A DNA stretch of 34,527 bases. It comes from Candidatus Gastranaerophilales bacterium. Its GTDB lineage: Bacteria; Cyanobacteriota; Vampirovibrionia; Gastranaerophilales; Gastranaerophilaceae. The notes under the pieces are model-generated. The model was not told the origin of the DNA. It was given only the letters and a program-made list of their open reading frames with translations, and did no database searches. The stretch lies in the NCBI GenBank assembly GCA_944325555.1, contig CALVAN010000021.1, positions 1 through 34,527 of the forward strand. Reading direction: 5' to 3'. A program made the position numbers and the translations under genes. Shown here piece after piece: positions 1 through 7,940 of this stretch; positions within the stretch are counted from its first letter, which is position 1, and each line of letters starts with the position of its first letter.

Positions 1-2
1 TG

Positions 3-65
3 CAGGCAAAAGAAAAGAAACGAACCAAAGAAAAGAAAACCGGCGCTTATCAAAAGAAACAGTAA
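3..65 (+). CDS. C-terminal tail of an unidentified protein (partial)
   Basis: An open frame enters from the left edge and ends at TAA 63-65. Its 20 visible residues are very rich in Lys, Gln and Arg (it ends GAYQKKQ). A Lys-rich tail is common at the C-terminus of secreted, nucleic-acid-binding or membrane proteins, so no function can be assigned. The first two bases belong to an incomplete codon. It is called partial because the frame has no stop up to the window edge, but 20 codons are weak proof of coding. Confidence 0.4.
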   Translation, partial: QAKEKKRTKEKKTGAYQKKQ

Positions 66-79
66 AGTGTTTTATCAAA

Positions 80-110
80 GATTTTGCCGTGACAAGCTAC
101 GGTCAAAATC
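80..110. repeat. Imperfect hairpin after the partial gene
   Basis: GATTTTGCCGT (80-90) pairs with ACGGTCAAAATC (99-110) around an 8-base loop, with one unpaired base. It lies 15 bases after the stop of the partial gene and is followed by TTCTC rather than a clean T run. It may be a weak terminator or part of an intergenic repeat. Confidence 0.4.
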
Positions 111-168
111 TTCTCAAAACACAACTGTTTCTAATCAAGGTTCCGTCAGGGTTCCGCCCCTAACCTCC

Positions 169-191
169 TACGGCTTACTTTGTAAGCCGTA
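169..191. repeat. Perfect 10-bp hairpin between the partial gene and kdsA
   Basis: TACGGCTTAC (169-178) and GTAAGCCGTA (182-191) form a perfect stem with a TTT loop. No T run follows on either strand, so it is not a classic terminator for kdsA, which ends at 308 on the minus strand. It could be a dispersed repeat or an mRNA 3'-end stabiliser. The rest of 66-307 shows no gene. Confidence 0.55.
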
Positions 192-307
192 TATAATAAA
201 CAGTGAATATCAAACCGTACAGAATAATTATATTTTCATAATAATCATTACAATATTTGTCACTGAATTACGTAACATATACAGGAATTACCAATCCGAC
301 AAACTGT

Positions 308-1126
308 TTAATTTACAAGTTTAAATATCTCATTGCAAATTTTAAATACATCTTTGGCCATATCAATGGAAAGCATATTGGGTCCATCGCACAGTGCTTT
401 GTCGGGATCCGGATGAACTTCAAAGAACAAAGCCTTTGCACCTGCTGCCATTGCTGCTTTGGCAAGTGTGGAAACGTATTTTCTTTCACCTGAGGAGCAT
501 TCGCCCGCACCGCCAGGAAGCTGTACGCTGTGTGTTGCGTCAAACACAACCGGATAGCCCATCTCCTGCATTATGGGGATTCCACGCATGTCAACAACAA
601 GGTTGTTGTAACCGAAACTTGTGCCTCTGTCAGTAAACAGAACTTTGTCGTTTCCGGAATCAACAACTTTTTGGGCAAGAGGTTTCATCTGTGCGGGAGC
701 AAGAAACTGCCCCTTTTTGATATTTACTATTTTCCCCGTTTTTGCTGCAGCAACCAGTAAATCCGTCTGTCTGCACAAAAATGCCGGAATTTGAATAATA
801 TCTGCAACTTCTGCCACGGGAGCAGCCTGATCAGGAGTGTGTATATCCGTAACTATAGGCAGGTCAAATTCTTTTTTTACTTGGGATAACAGTTCAAGTC
901 CTTTATCTAAACCGGGGCCTCTAAAAGATTTTATGGAGCTTCTGTTTGCTTTATCAAAAGAGGATTTGAATACATAATTTATATTCAGTTCTGCTGTAAG
1001 TTTTTTTAGCGCTTCCGCTACCGTAAAAAGCACGTCCTTGCTTTCTATTGCACAGGGACCTGCCAGTATTGAAAGTTTGTCCCCACCGATTTCAAAATTT
1101 CCGAGTTTAACGGGTTTTATGTCCAT
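308..1126 (-). CDS. kdsA: 3-deoxy-8-phosphooctulonate (Kdo8P) synthase
   Basis: Condenses arabinose-5-phosphate with phosphoenolpyruvate to Kdo-8-phosphate, the first committed step of Kdo synthesis for the LPS inner core, in the cytosol. At 272 residues it has the usual family length for a TIM barrel. Seen: GPCAIES near residues 23-29, KSSFDKANRSS at 54-64 and FDATHSVQLPG in the C-terminal half, all family signatures. The Cys in GPCAIES (C25) is the metal ligand of the metal-dependent class, as in Aquifex; the E. coli type has Asn there. A GGAG-type ribosome site precedes the ATG. The gene is divergent from pilT, with about 130 bases shared for promoters. It implies an outer membrane with Kdo. 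No kdsB, kdsC or kdsD lies in the window. Confidence 0.95.
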   Translation of the reverse strand: MDIKPVKLGNFEIGGDKLSILAGPCAIESKDVLFTVAEALKKLTAELNINYVFKSSFDKANRSSIKSFRGPGLDKGLELLSQVKKEFDLPIVTDIHTPDQAAPVAEVADIIQIPAFLCRQTDLLVAAAKTGKIVNIKKGQFLAPAQMKPLAQKVVDSGNDKVLFTDRGTSFGYNNLVVDMRGIPIMQEMGYPVVFDATHSVQLPGGAGECSSGERKYVSTLAKAAMAAGAKALFFEVHPDPDKALCDGPNMLSIDMAKDVFKICNEIFKLVN

Positions 1127-1256
1127 ATCTATATCTCCATAATTTATTTTGACAATAACGCTTCAAGATTGTAAAATTTAGTTAAGCATATTTATTATAT
1201 CATTAAAAAATTCGTTATCGAAATTTCTCGGAATGAATTAGTAGGAGCAATTTATT

Positions 1257-2324
1257 ATGTTAATAGAAGAATTATTGGAAGATGCTGTCGGGCAAGGTGC
1301 CAGCGATATTCATATTTCAGCTAACCTGCCGCCGGTTTTTCGTATAGACGGTAAATTAATCAGAACAAACCATGAGATGTTAACAGCAGAAAATGTGGAA
1401 ACTCTCATATTCCCTATATTGAACAATGAACAAAGAAGAAAGCTCGAGCAGGATTGGGAGCTTGACCTTTCTTACGGTATTCACGGTTTGGGTAGATTCC
1501 GTGTTAACGTTTATAAAAACAACAACACTTACGCAGCTGCCTTCAGAACCATTAACACCGTATGCCCGACTTTTGAATCTTTGGGCTTGCCTCCGATTGT
1601 AAGAAAGATTACGGAAAGACCAAGAGGCTTGATTCTTGTAACAGGGCCTACAGGTTCCGGTAAATCTACGACACTTGCTTCAATGATTGACTATATCAAT
1701 GAAAACAGAAACGAACACATCTTGACAATCGAAGACCCTGTCGAATTTGTGCACAAATCAAAACAAAGTGTTGTTCACCAGAGAGAGCTCGGACAGGATA
1801 CAAGATCTTTTGCCAACGCTCTTAAATCAGCACTTCGTGAAGACCCTGATATCATTCTGGTAGGTGAGTTGCGTGACCTTGAAACAATTTCACTTGCGAT
1901 TACAGCCGCAGAAACAGGCCACTTGGTAATGGGTACACTCCACACCTCGTCTGCCAGCCAGACTATCGACCGTATTATTGACGTATTCCCGCAAGGGCAG
2001 CAGCAGCAGATTCGTATCATGTTGTCTAACTCACTTTGTGCGGTATTTTCACAAACACTTCTGCCTAAATTGACTGAAACAGGCGAAAAGAAAGGTCGTG
2101 TAATGGCATTGGAGGTTATGGTTGTTAACGGTGCGATTGCCAACCTTATTCGTGAAGGTAAAACTTCTCAAATGTATTCAGCAATCCAAACCGGTGCGCA
2201 GCACGGTATGCAGACTTTGGAAACTTCACTGGCTAACTTGTATAAGAAAAATCTTGTTTCGGCTGAAGATGCGCTTGCAAAAACAAGCCGTCCCGATGAA
2301 TTGAGAAGACTTATTAATCTATAA
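1257..2324 (+). CDS. pilT: Type IV pilus retraction ATPase PilT
   Basis: A hexameric cytosolic motor that depolymerises type IV pili for twitching or DNA uptake. It has 355 residues, typical for PilT. Visible parts: an N-terminal PAS-like domain (ASDIHISANLPPVFRIDG, about 15-32), Walker A GPTGSGKST (130-138), Asp box TIEDPVEF (157-164), Walker B DPDIILVGELRD (196-207), His box GHLVMGTLHT (221-230), and the PilT-specific C-terminal signature seen as AIANLIREGKTSQMYSAIQT. TAGGAG sits at a good distance upstream of the ATG. It stands alone here, without pilB, pilC or pilM-Q, and ends at a strong terminator. A paralogue lies at 15685-16800. Confidence 0.93.
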   Translation: MLIEELLEDAVGQGASDIHISANLPPVFRIDGKLIRTNHEMLTAENVETLIFPILNNEQRRKLEQDWELDLSYGIHGLGRFRVNVYKNNNTYAAAFRTINTVCPTFESLGLPPIVRKITERPRGLILVTGPTGSGKSTTLASMIDYINENRNEHILTIEDPVEFVHKSKQSVVHQRELGQDTRSFANALKSALREDPDIILVGELRDLETISLAITAAETGHLVMGTLHTSSASQTIDRIIDVFPQGQQQQIRIMLSNSLCAVFSQTLLPKLTETGEKKGRVMALEVMVVNGAIANLIREGKTSQMYSAIQTGAQHGMQTLETSLANLYKKNLVSAEDALAKTSRPDELRRLINL

Positions 2325-2343
2325 TTGAAGAGTATGAAGGTAA

Positions 2344-2380
2344 ATAAAAAGCGGCTTTAATTTTAAAAGCCGCTTTTTAT
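2344..2380. terminator. Bidirectional terminator between pilT and the matrixin-like gene
   Basis: A perfect 15-bp inverted repeat (2344-2358 and 2366-2380) with core GCGGC/GCCGC and a 7-base loop is flanked by A and T runs on both sides. It can therefore stop transcription from pilT (+) and from the convergent protease gene (-). The last codons and stop of the protease gene lie at its edge. Confidence 0.9.
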
Positions 2381-3186
2381 TGTTTTTCATTGTTTTTCAT
2401 CATTATGTTTTTTTTAATATACTCCTGAATATCAGAGGAGATTTGCACATTTTGCAAACCAAGGTTGTATTTTTTTAATTCAGCAAGGGTTTTTTGTTCT
2501 TTTTCCAGATCTTTTTGTTTAATTCTTATGGAATTTTTTATATCTTCAAACTCCGAGGATTTGCCGGCAGTGGCAATTTTTGTGATTATATAATCTATAT
2601 CGTCGGATTGTACACCGTATTTTGACGCAAGCTCTTTGACGCTTATTCCATATGGCAGCTTGTAAAGCCATTGCAGTGAGTATGCATCACGAGGTGAAAG
2701 GCTTACAACGCCGTATTTATGAGGAGTGTACATTATATCAGTGTCATAAGGACTGTGACCTAACCCCAGTGAGTGCCCTATCTCATGCAAGATAGTGTGA
2801 TAAACTTCGTTTTCGTCCTGATACTGTTGATGTATTATACCGTCGGAAAGCCCTATTTGTACCTCTGCCGAATATAGCCTGCTCTGGTTGTCAAAATGAA
2901 AATAGCAGTGCCCGAGAGCTTTTCTGTCTATCCTTTTCCAATCAAGGTTAACTTGTGATTCGTTTAGTGTTTGAACAAGTTTGAATCTGACCTTGCCGCC
3001 GCTTACGCTTTCCCAGGTTTCAAGAGCTCTTTTTACAAGAGCAAAGTATTTGTAGCTGTCATTTTGTTCCCTTTTATACCATCTGAAAGGTGCGATATAA
3101 AATTTGAGAGGGAAACATGTGTCAGGCCATCTTATGAGTTTGTTTTCTTTTAAATTGTCTTGAAGGTATGTCAGCTTTTCTTTCAT
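2377..3186 (-). CDS. Matrixin-like (M10-type) zinc metalloprotease
   Basis: Predicted metzincin protease of 269 residues. HEIGHSLGLGH at 134-144 gives the three zinc-binding His and the catalytic Glu, and DIMY (150-153) gives the Met-turn. The N-terminal WPD...PLKFYI segment and the ALETWESVSGGKVRF segment resemble the start of matrixin catalytic domains. Residues around 205-240 are rich in Lys, Glu and Leu and probably form a coiled coil. No signal peptide or pro-domain Cys switch is visible, so export and activation are unclear. It follows rseP after 12 bases, probably in the same transcript. No Shine-Dalgarno site is seen; TAAAAT lies 6 bases before the ATG. Family assignment is confident; substrate unknown. 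Confidence 0.82.
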   Translation of the reverse strand: MKEKLTYLQDNLKENKLIRWPDTCFPLKFYIAPFRWYKREQNDSYKYFALVKRALETWESVSGGKVRFKLVQTLNESQVNLDWKRIDRKALGHCYFHFDNQSRLYSAEVQIGLSDGIIHQQYQDENEVYHTILHEIGHSLGLGHSPYDTDIMYTPHKYGVVSLSPRDAYSLQWLYKLPYGISVKELASKYGVQSDDIDYIITKIATAGKSSEFEDIKNSIRIKQKDLEKEQKTLAELKKYNLGLQNVQISSDIQEYIKKNIMMKNNEKQ

Positions 3187-3198
3187 ACTTAAATTTTA

Positions 3199-4569
3199 TC
3201 ATATTTGTTTTGTTACGATAGCAAAAATATCGTTAAAAATTAACACCATCATAAGTATAATCAAAAGCAAAAAGAAGAAATTGCTTATCTTTGCCGTAAC
3301 CTTTTCGTCAAGCGGCTTTCCTTTGCATTTTTCTATAATCAAGAACATAAGATGTCCGCCATCCAGTGCTGGAATTGGCAAAAGGTTCATAACTGCAAGG
3401 TTTATGCTTATTATTGCCGTTAACAATATGCCGTTTAATATACCGGTTTGTTCTATCATATCACCGCCCATTTTTGTTGCAGCAACTATACCTCGCAGCT
3501 CTTTGACGGGAATTTGTCCTGTGATGAGTTTTTCAAGTCCGAGCAGTGTGTATTTTGTGTTTATCCATGTGTATTGAAGCGAGCCCGTAACAATTTTGAC
3601 CGGAGAATTTGTTTCTATAAAGATTCTGTTTCCGTCACGTTCAATGCCGATTAAACCTTCTTCGTTAGAATAGATTGCGGGCAGGTTCAGCACCTTATCC
3701 CCTCTTTTAACCGTGAAGAACATTGGTTTTCTTGTATCTGAAACAGCTTTTGCTATATCAGAGAGAGTTGTTTGCCCGTCTGCAACATATTCGTTTTTAT
3801 TTTCAAGAGAGTTTCTTAACGCAGTCTGGGTTTTGTTTAACCTTATTTTGTCGTTTTTTATTTTTTCAATGCCCATTAATGCGGCTGCTGAAAGATGCAG
3901 TGCTTCTTCATCCTGCGGTTTTATCAATTTAACCTTTGTCCCTTTGGCTATGGGTTGTGAAATGTCTTTGATTTCAGGGTTTTTAGCTCGTAATTCTTTT
4001 AAAGACTCATTGTATGATTTATCCGAAATGTAACCGTCAAACTTTTTACTTGCTTTTGCGTAAATGTTTGTTTGGAAAGGCTGTATGATGTTTGAATTGT
4101 TTATTCTTAAAATAATATCGCCTTTTTGCAAGCCTGAAGCTTTAACGGATGCCCCTTTGGCTTCGCCAACGCTTTTGACAAAAACGATTGCTTTATCAGA
4201 AGGTAATTTATGAGTAATTGCACCCGTCAGCATAATTAAAGCCACTGCGCACAGCATATTTGCAGCTACACCTGCCACCAGTACCAGTGCTCTTTTCCAG
4301 GCTGCCTGATTCTGAAAAAGTTCCGGAGAGTCTTTAGGGATATTTTCATCTTCTTCGTCATCGGGGAAGGAAACATAACCGCCCAGTAACAAAGCATGCA
4401 CAAGAATTTCTATATCACCGATTTTGCCTTTGTAAAGCGTGGGGCCGACAGGCAGACCAAAGCCGAATCTTGTAACTTTAAACCCAAGCATCTTTGCAGT
4501 CAGCAAATGTCCGAGTTCATGCACAAGTATCAAAAAGCTTATCAGCAAAATCATTATAATGATATTCAT
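3199..4569 (-). CDS. rseP: Site-2 protease RseP family, M50 intramembrane zinc protease
   Basis: Cleaves single-pass membrane proteins inside the bilayer, classically anti-sigma factors and signal peptide remnants. It has 456 residues, near the E. coli length. Seen: HELGH at 17-21 in the first membrane segment, GGYV motif near 67-70, an extended periplasmic region with PDZ-like sequence (GLQKGDIILRINN and a second copy further on), and NLLPIPALDGGH near the C-terminus, which supplies the third zinc ligand. Two C-terminal membrane segments follow. It is divergent from comF and probably co-transcribed with the matrixin-like gene downstream. In many diderms rseP sits with dxr and bamA, but here it does not. 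Confidence 0.93.
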   Translation of the reverse strand: MNIIIMILLISFLILVHELGHLLTAKMLGFKVTRFGFGLPVGPTLYKGKIGDIEILVHALLLGGYVSFPDDEEDENIPKDSPELFQNQAAWKRALVLVAGVAANMLCAVALIMLTGAITHKLPSDKAIVFVKSVGEAKGASVKASGLQKGDIILRINNSNIIQPFQTNIYAKASKKFDGYISDKSYNESLKELRAKNPEIKDISQPIAKGTKVKLIKPQDEEALHLSAAALMGIEKIKNDKIRLNKTQTALRNSLENKNEYVADGQTTLSDIAKAVSDTRKPMFFTVKRGDKVLNLPAIYSNEEGLIGIERDGNRIFIETNSPVKIVTGSLQYTWINTKYTLLGLEKLITGQIPVKELRGIVAATKMGGDMIEQTGILNGILLTAIISINLAVMNLLPIPALDGGHLMFLIIEKCKGKPLDEKVTAKISNFFFLLLIILMMVLIFNDIFAIVTKQI

Positions 4570-4647
4570 AAAAAGTTTATCCTATAAAACTAAAAACTGT
4601 GGTAATACATTTATTCTATCATATACAATTTATCGTAAAACAGTTAT

Positions 4648-4653
4648 TATAAT
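4648..4653 (+). promoter_or_regulatory. -10 box directly before comF (possible leaderless start)
   Basis: A perfect TATAAT ends 6 bases before the comF ATG, and no Shine-Dalgarno site is present. Transcription would begin at or next to the start codon. No good -35 box is seen. Confidence 0.45.
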
Positions 4654-4659
4654 TATTAT

Positions 4660-5328
4660 ATGTTTAAATTTTTATCTCAATTACTCGACCTGATATATAA
4701 AAAACGCTGCTATTGCTGCAAGAGCACAAAAGAAAACTCTTACCTTTGCTCAAAATGCTATAAAAGTATTAAACAATTACCCCACAATAGTTTAGAAGTT
4801 ATAAACGGAGCAAAAGTTTACAGTGCGGCTGTTTATAAAAATAACGTGCAAAAAATAATACGGGGCTTGAAGTATCATAAACAAAGAGAACTCGCAGTTT
4901 ACCTTGCAAAATTTATGTACGAATACTGGCAGAAACTTGAAATATCAAAGCAGCAGTTTGTTATCGTACCTGTTCCGATAAGTAAAAAAAGAATGAAAGA
5001 AAGACACTACAACCACATGTCACTGGTTGCAAAAGAGTTTGCAAAACTAACGGGTTATGAAATAAACGAAAATCTTATAATAAGGGTTAAAGACACAAAA
5101 CCGCAGTACAAGCTAAACAAAACAGAAAGAGCCAAAAATTTAAAGGGTGCTTTTGAAGCGCTAAAAGAAAATTTTGAAAATCTTTCCGAAGAAAATTTTC
5201 TTATCTTTGATGATATCCTTACAACAGGCAGTACTGTTGCGGAAATAACAAAGATATTTCACAAAAACGGTGCTGATAAATTAACCGCTTTTACCACCTG
5301 TTGCAGTGAATATAATTTGAACGGATAA
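4660..5328 (+). CDS. comF: ComF-family phosphoribosyltransferase-like protein
   Basis: Member of the ComF/GntX family, needed for uptake of transforming single-stranded DNA in competent bacteria; its biochemical role is not settled. It has 222 residues. The N-terminus has a zinc-finger-like set of Cys (C17, C20, C30, C33). The C-terminal half is a type I phosphoribosyltransferase fold with PRPP loop LIFDDILTTGST at 181-192, and KERHYNHMSLVAKEFA upstream is also typical. The ATG follows a TATAAT box by 6 bases, so the mRNA may be leaderless. With PilT in the window it hints at natural transformation, but no comEA or comEC is present here. Confidence 0.88.
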   Translation: MFKFLSQLLDLIYKKRCYCCKSTKENSYLCSKCYKSIKQLPHNSLEVINGAKVYSAAVYKNNVQKIIRGLKYHKQRELAVYLAKFMYEYWQKLEISKQQFVIVPVPISKKRMKERHYNHMSLVAKEFAKLTGYEINENLIIRVKDTKPQYKLNKTERAKNLKGAFEALKENFENLSEENFLIFDDILTTGSTVAEITKIFHKNGADKLTAFTTCCSEYNLNG

Positions 5329-5643
5329 TTTGAAACGCCAAACTTTTGAAATCTTTATCAATCGTGTGTGTTCAGAATCTTACAGGTGTTTTTGGTTGTC
5401 TTTCTCTATTTTTACCGCTCCACAGCCCACCCTTCCCCAAGTCGGGGAAGGCGTTCAGTAGGGTAGACTTTAGTCTACCGATAATATTTTTCCACACAGA
5501 TAAAAATCGTGCCGTAATTCTGATGCATAAGCCTCGGTCCGTATAAAATTTCAAATTGTATTTGAATGTGTTTTTTAGTACAATTTTTAATTGAAAAGTG
5601 AAATGGAAAAAGGATTTTTCCGACGTGTGGGTACGGTGAGTTG
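5329..5643. other. Repeat-bearing spacer between comF and murF
   Basis: About 315 bases without a supportable gene. It contains two adjacent perfect hairpins (5431-5479), a segment near 5343-5400 that loosely resembles one at 28514-28590, and the upstream region of murF. The murF operon promoter should be here but no clear -35/-10 pair was found. Confidence 0.6.
5431..5479. repeat. Tandem pair of perfect 8-bp hairpins
   Basis: CCTTCCCC (5431-5438) pairs with GGGGAAGG (5444-5451). Ten bases later GGTAGACT (5462-5469) pairs with AGTCTACC (5472-5479). The segment is GC-rich compared with its AT-rich surroundings. This is the look of a dispersed intergenic (REP-like) element rather than a terminator, since no T run follows either stem. 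Confidence 0.6.
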
Positions 5644-6969
5644 ATGAAGTTTACATACGAAGAATTAGTTAAGGTCACGGAAGCACAAGTGCTGCATTGC
5701 TGCAATACTGCAGGTGTATTGAGTGTTTCCACGGATTCTCGCAATATAAATGATACAAATGTTTATTTGCCTTTAAAGGGTGAAAAATTTGACGGGCATG
5801 ATTTTGTTAAAGATGCTGTGGATAAAGGTGCAAGAGGCTATTTTACAAGTGACAAATCACTTGTATTCCCGCAGGCAAAATTTGTTCTCTATGTAAAAAA
5901 TACACTGGAAGCATATCTAAAACTTGCTCTTTATTACAAAGAAAAAATAAAACCGATTACTATCGCAATTACCGGAAGTTCCGGAAAAACCACAACAAAA
6001 GAAATGATGGCGTCTGTTGTTTCTCAGGCATATAAAACACATAAATCACTGCTGAACCACAATAATGAAATAGGCTTGTGTCAGACTTTGCTTTCTATGC
6101 CTGCTGATACGGAAGTGTTGATTCTTGAAATGGGTATGCGTGGTCTTGGCGAGATTGAGTTGTTATCCAGATATTCAAAACCTGATATAGCTGTTATAGT
6201 AAATACCGGTACAACTCATATAGGCAGGCTGGGGTCTGAAAAAAATATTGCAATAGCCAAGTGCGAAATCACAAAATATCTGCATAAAGAAGGCTGCCTG
6301 TTCGCACATGATACGGAATTAATCAGAGAAGTTAACAGCTTTGACGGACAAACCGTTTATTTGAGTTTGAACTCGCCCGAGCTTAAAGATGTGAAATTAA
6401 ACGAAAACTCCAGCACTTTTACTTACAAAAATTATCCTTATGAATTGAATATCGAAGGATTGCATAATATACAGAATGCACTGTTTGTAATAAATGCAGC
6501 ATTAAAGCTTGGTATATCTGAAGCTAAAATCGCCAAAGGTTTAAAAGAGTATCATCCGATTGAAAAAAGATGGGAGCTTGTTGAAGCTGCAGGATTTAAA
6601 ATTATTAATGACAGTTATAATTCTAATCCGGAATCATTGAGAGCAGCTGTTTCAACTTTTTTAACAACCAAAAAATCTCCAAGACTGCTTGTGCTGGGGG
6701 ATATGGGAGAACTCGGTCAAAATGAAAAAGAATACCATAGACAAATTGGTGTATTTTTAAATAATTTTGATGATGTTAAACTTATTACGGTGGGCGAACT
6801 TGCAAAATATATTGCTCAGGGTACAAAACACAAATCAGTAAGTTTTGCGGATAATAAAGGTGTTGCGGATTATATACTTAAAAATATAGAAAAAGGAACC
6901 ACAATGCTTTTTAAAGCATCACGCTCAATGAAATTTGAAGAAATAATCAAGGAGTTAAATCAACAATGA
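5644..6969 (+). CDS. murF: UDP-MurNAc-tripeptide:D-Ala-D-Ala ligase
   Basis: Adds D-Ala-D-Ala to UDP-MurNAc-tripeptide, the last cytosolic step of the peptidoglycan precursor. Mur ligase of 442 residues from the ATG at 5644; a TTG at 5641 is an alternative start one codon earlier. Seen: ATP loop ITGSSGKTTTK near 109-119, HNNEIGLCQTL (139-149), EMGMRGLGEI in the central domain, and NDSYNSNPESLRAA in the C-terminal part, all MurF family signatures. The GGTGAG upstream is a weak ribosome site. It is the first gene of the five-gene operon and overlaps mraY by 4 bases (ATGA), indicating translational coupling. Confidence 0.95.
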   Translation: MKFTYEELVKVTEAQVLHCCNTAGVLSVSTDSRNINDTNVYLPLKGEKFDGHDFVKDAVDKGARGYFTSDKSLVFPQAKFVLYVKNTLEAYLKLALYYKEKIKPITIAITGSSGKTTTKEMMASVVSQAYKTHKSLLNHNNEIGLCQTLLSMPADTEVLILEMGMRGLGEIELLSRYSKPDIAVIVNTGTTHIGRLGSEKNIAIAKCEITKYLHKEGCLFAHDTELIREVNSFDGQTVYLSLNSPELKDVKLNENSSTFTYKNYPYELNIEGLHNIQNALFVINAALKLGISEAKIAKGLKEYHPIEKRWELVEAAGFKIINDSYNSNPESLRAAVSTFLTTKKSPRLLVLGDMGELGQNEKEYHRQIGVFLNNFDDVKLITVGELAKYIAQGTKHKSVSFADNKGVADYILKNIEKGTTMLFKASRSMKFEEIIKELNQQ

Positions 6970-7931
6970 TATTAGCAATAGTAGCAGCACTTGTCGCATT
7001 TGTTTTGTCTTTGCTTTTGGGCGTACCTTATATAGATTTTTTAAAGAAAAAAATGCTCGGACAATATATCAGAGAAGAAGCTCCCGAATCTCACGCACAA
7101 AAAGGCGGAACACCGACAACAGGCGGCGTATTCCTTGTAACTGCAGCAGTTGTAGCTTCTGTTGTATCTTTGTTTATGGCCGAAAAAACATCGACTGGCG
7201 CATTTTTGCTTTTAATAACATTTATTTTTTACATGTTTGCAGGGTTTCAGGATGATTCTCAAAAATTTGAACACCATGCGAATAAGGGGTTGAGTGCCAG
7301 GGGCAAATTAATCTTGCAAATAGCCATTGCCTGTCTTCCTGTTATGTTTGTTACAATCAGCGGAAGAACTTTTTTGACCTTCGGAGAATATACTTTGAAT
7401 CTCGGTTATTTGTATCCTGTTTTCGGAATTTTTCTTATAACAGGAGTATCAAATGCTGTAAACCTGACTGACGGATTGGATGGTCTGGCTGCTTCTAATA
7501 TGGTTGTATCAACGCTGGCGCTTGCAATAATAAATCTTATTATGGGTAACATTGATATTGCTATTATATGCGCTTCCGTAATGGGTGCGTGCCTTGGATT
7601 TTTATATTTCAACAGACACCCTGCAAAAGTGTTTATGGGCGACACCGGCTCGCTTGCGTTGGGCGGCGTGTTAGGTACAATAGCTGTTATGGGAAAATTT
7701 GAACTCTGGCTTATTCCCATAGGAATAATATTTTTACTTGAAACATTATCCGTAATGCTTCAGGTAACAAGCTACAAACTTACGGGCAAAAGAATTTTCA
7801 AAATGAGTCCGATACATCATCATTTTGAACTTTGCGGCTGGAAAGAGGTAACAATAGTAAAAGTCTTTACTCTTGTTAATATTATTTTCTGTACCGGCGC
7901 AGTTCTTTTGTTCTGGTATTTAAACAGGTAA
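6966..7931 (+). CDS. mraY: Phospho-MurNAc-pentapeptide transferase MraY
   Basis: Integral membrane enzyme that moves phospho-MurNAc-pentapeptide from UDP to undecaprenyl phosphate to give lipid I. It has 321 residues and about ten hydrophobic segments. Seen: the DD pair in FAGFQDDSQK (96-97), NLTDGLDGLA (166-175), FMGDTGSLALG (223-233) and the SPIHHHFE stretch (281-288), which form the Mg/UDP site in the family. It starts inside the murF stop (ATGA) and is followed by murD after 9 bases. Confidence 0.96.
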   Translation: MILAIVAALVAFVLSLLLGVPYIDFLKKKMLGQYIREEAPESHAQKGGTPTTGGVFLVTAAVVASVVSLFMAEKTSTGAFLLLITFIFYMFAGFQDDSQKFEHHANKGLSARGKLILQIAIACLPVMFVTISGRTFLTFGEYTLNLGYLYPVFGIFLITGVSNAVNLTDGLDGLAASNMVVSTLALAIINLIMGNIDIAIICASVMGACLGFLYFNRHPAKVFMGDTGSLALGGVLGTIAVMGKFELWLIPIGIIFLLETLSVMLQVTSYKLTGKRIFKMSPIHHHFELCGWKEVTIVKVFTLVNIIFCTGAVLLFWYLNR

Positions 7932-7940
7932 GGTATAAAA

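Noticed and set aside
67-493. Plus-strand open frames over kdsA and its left flank
   Set aside because: They are antisense shadows of kdsA or low-complexity spacer with no ribosome site.
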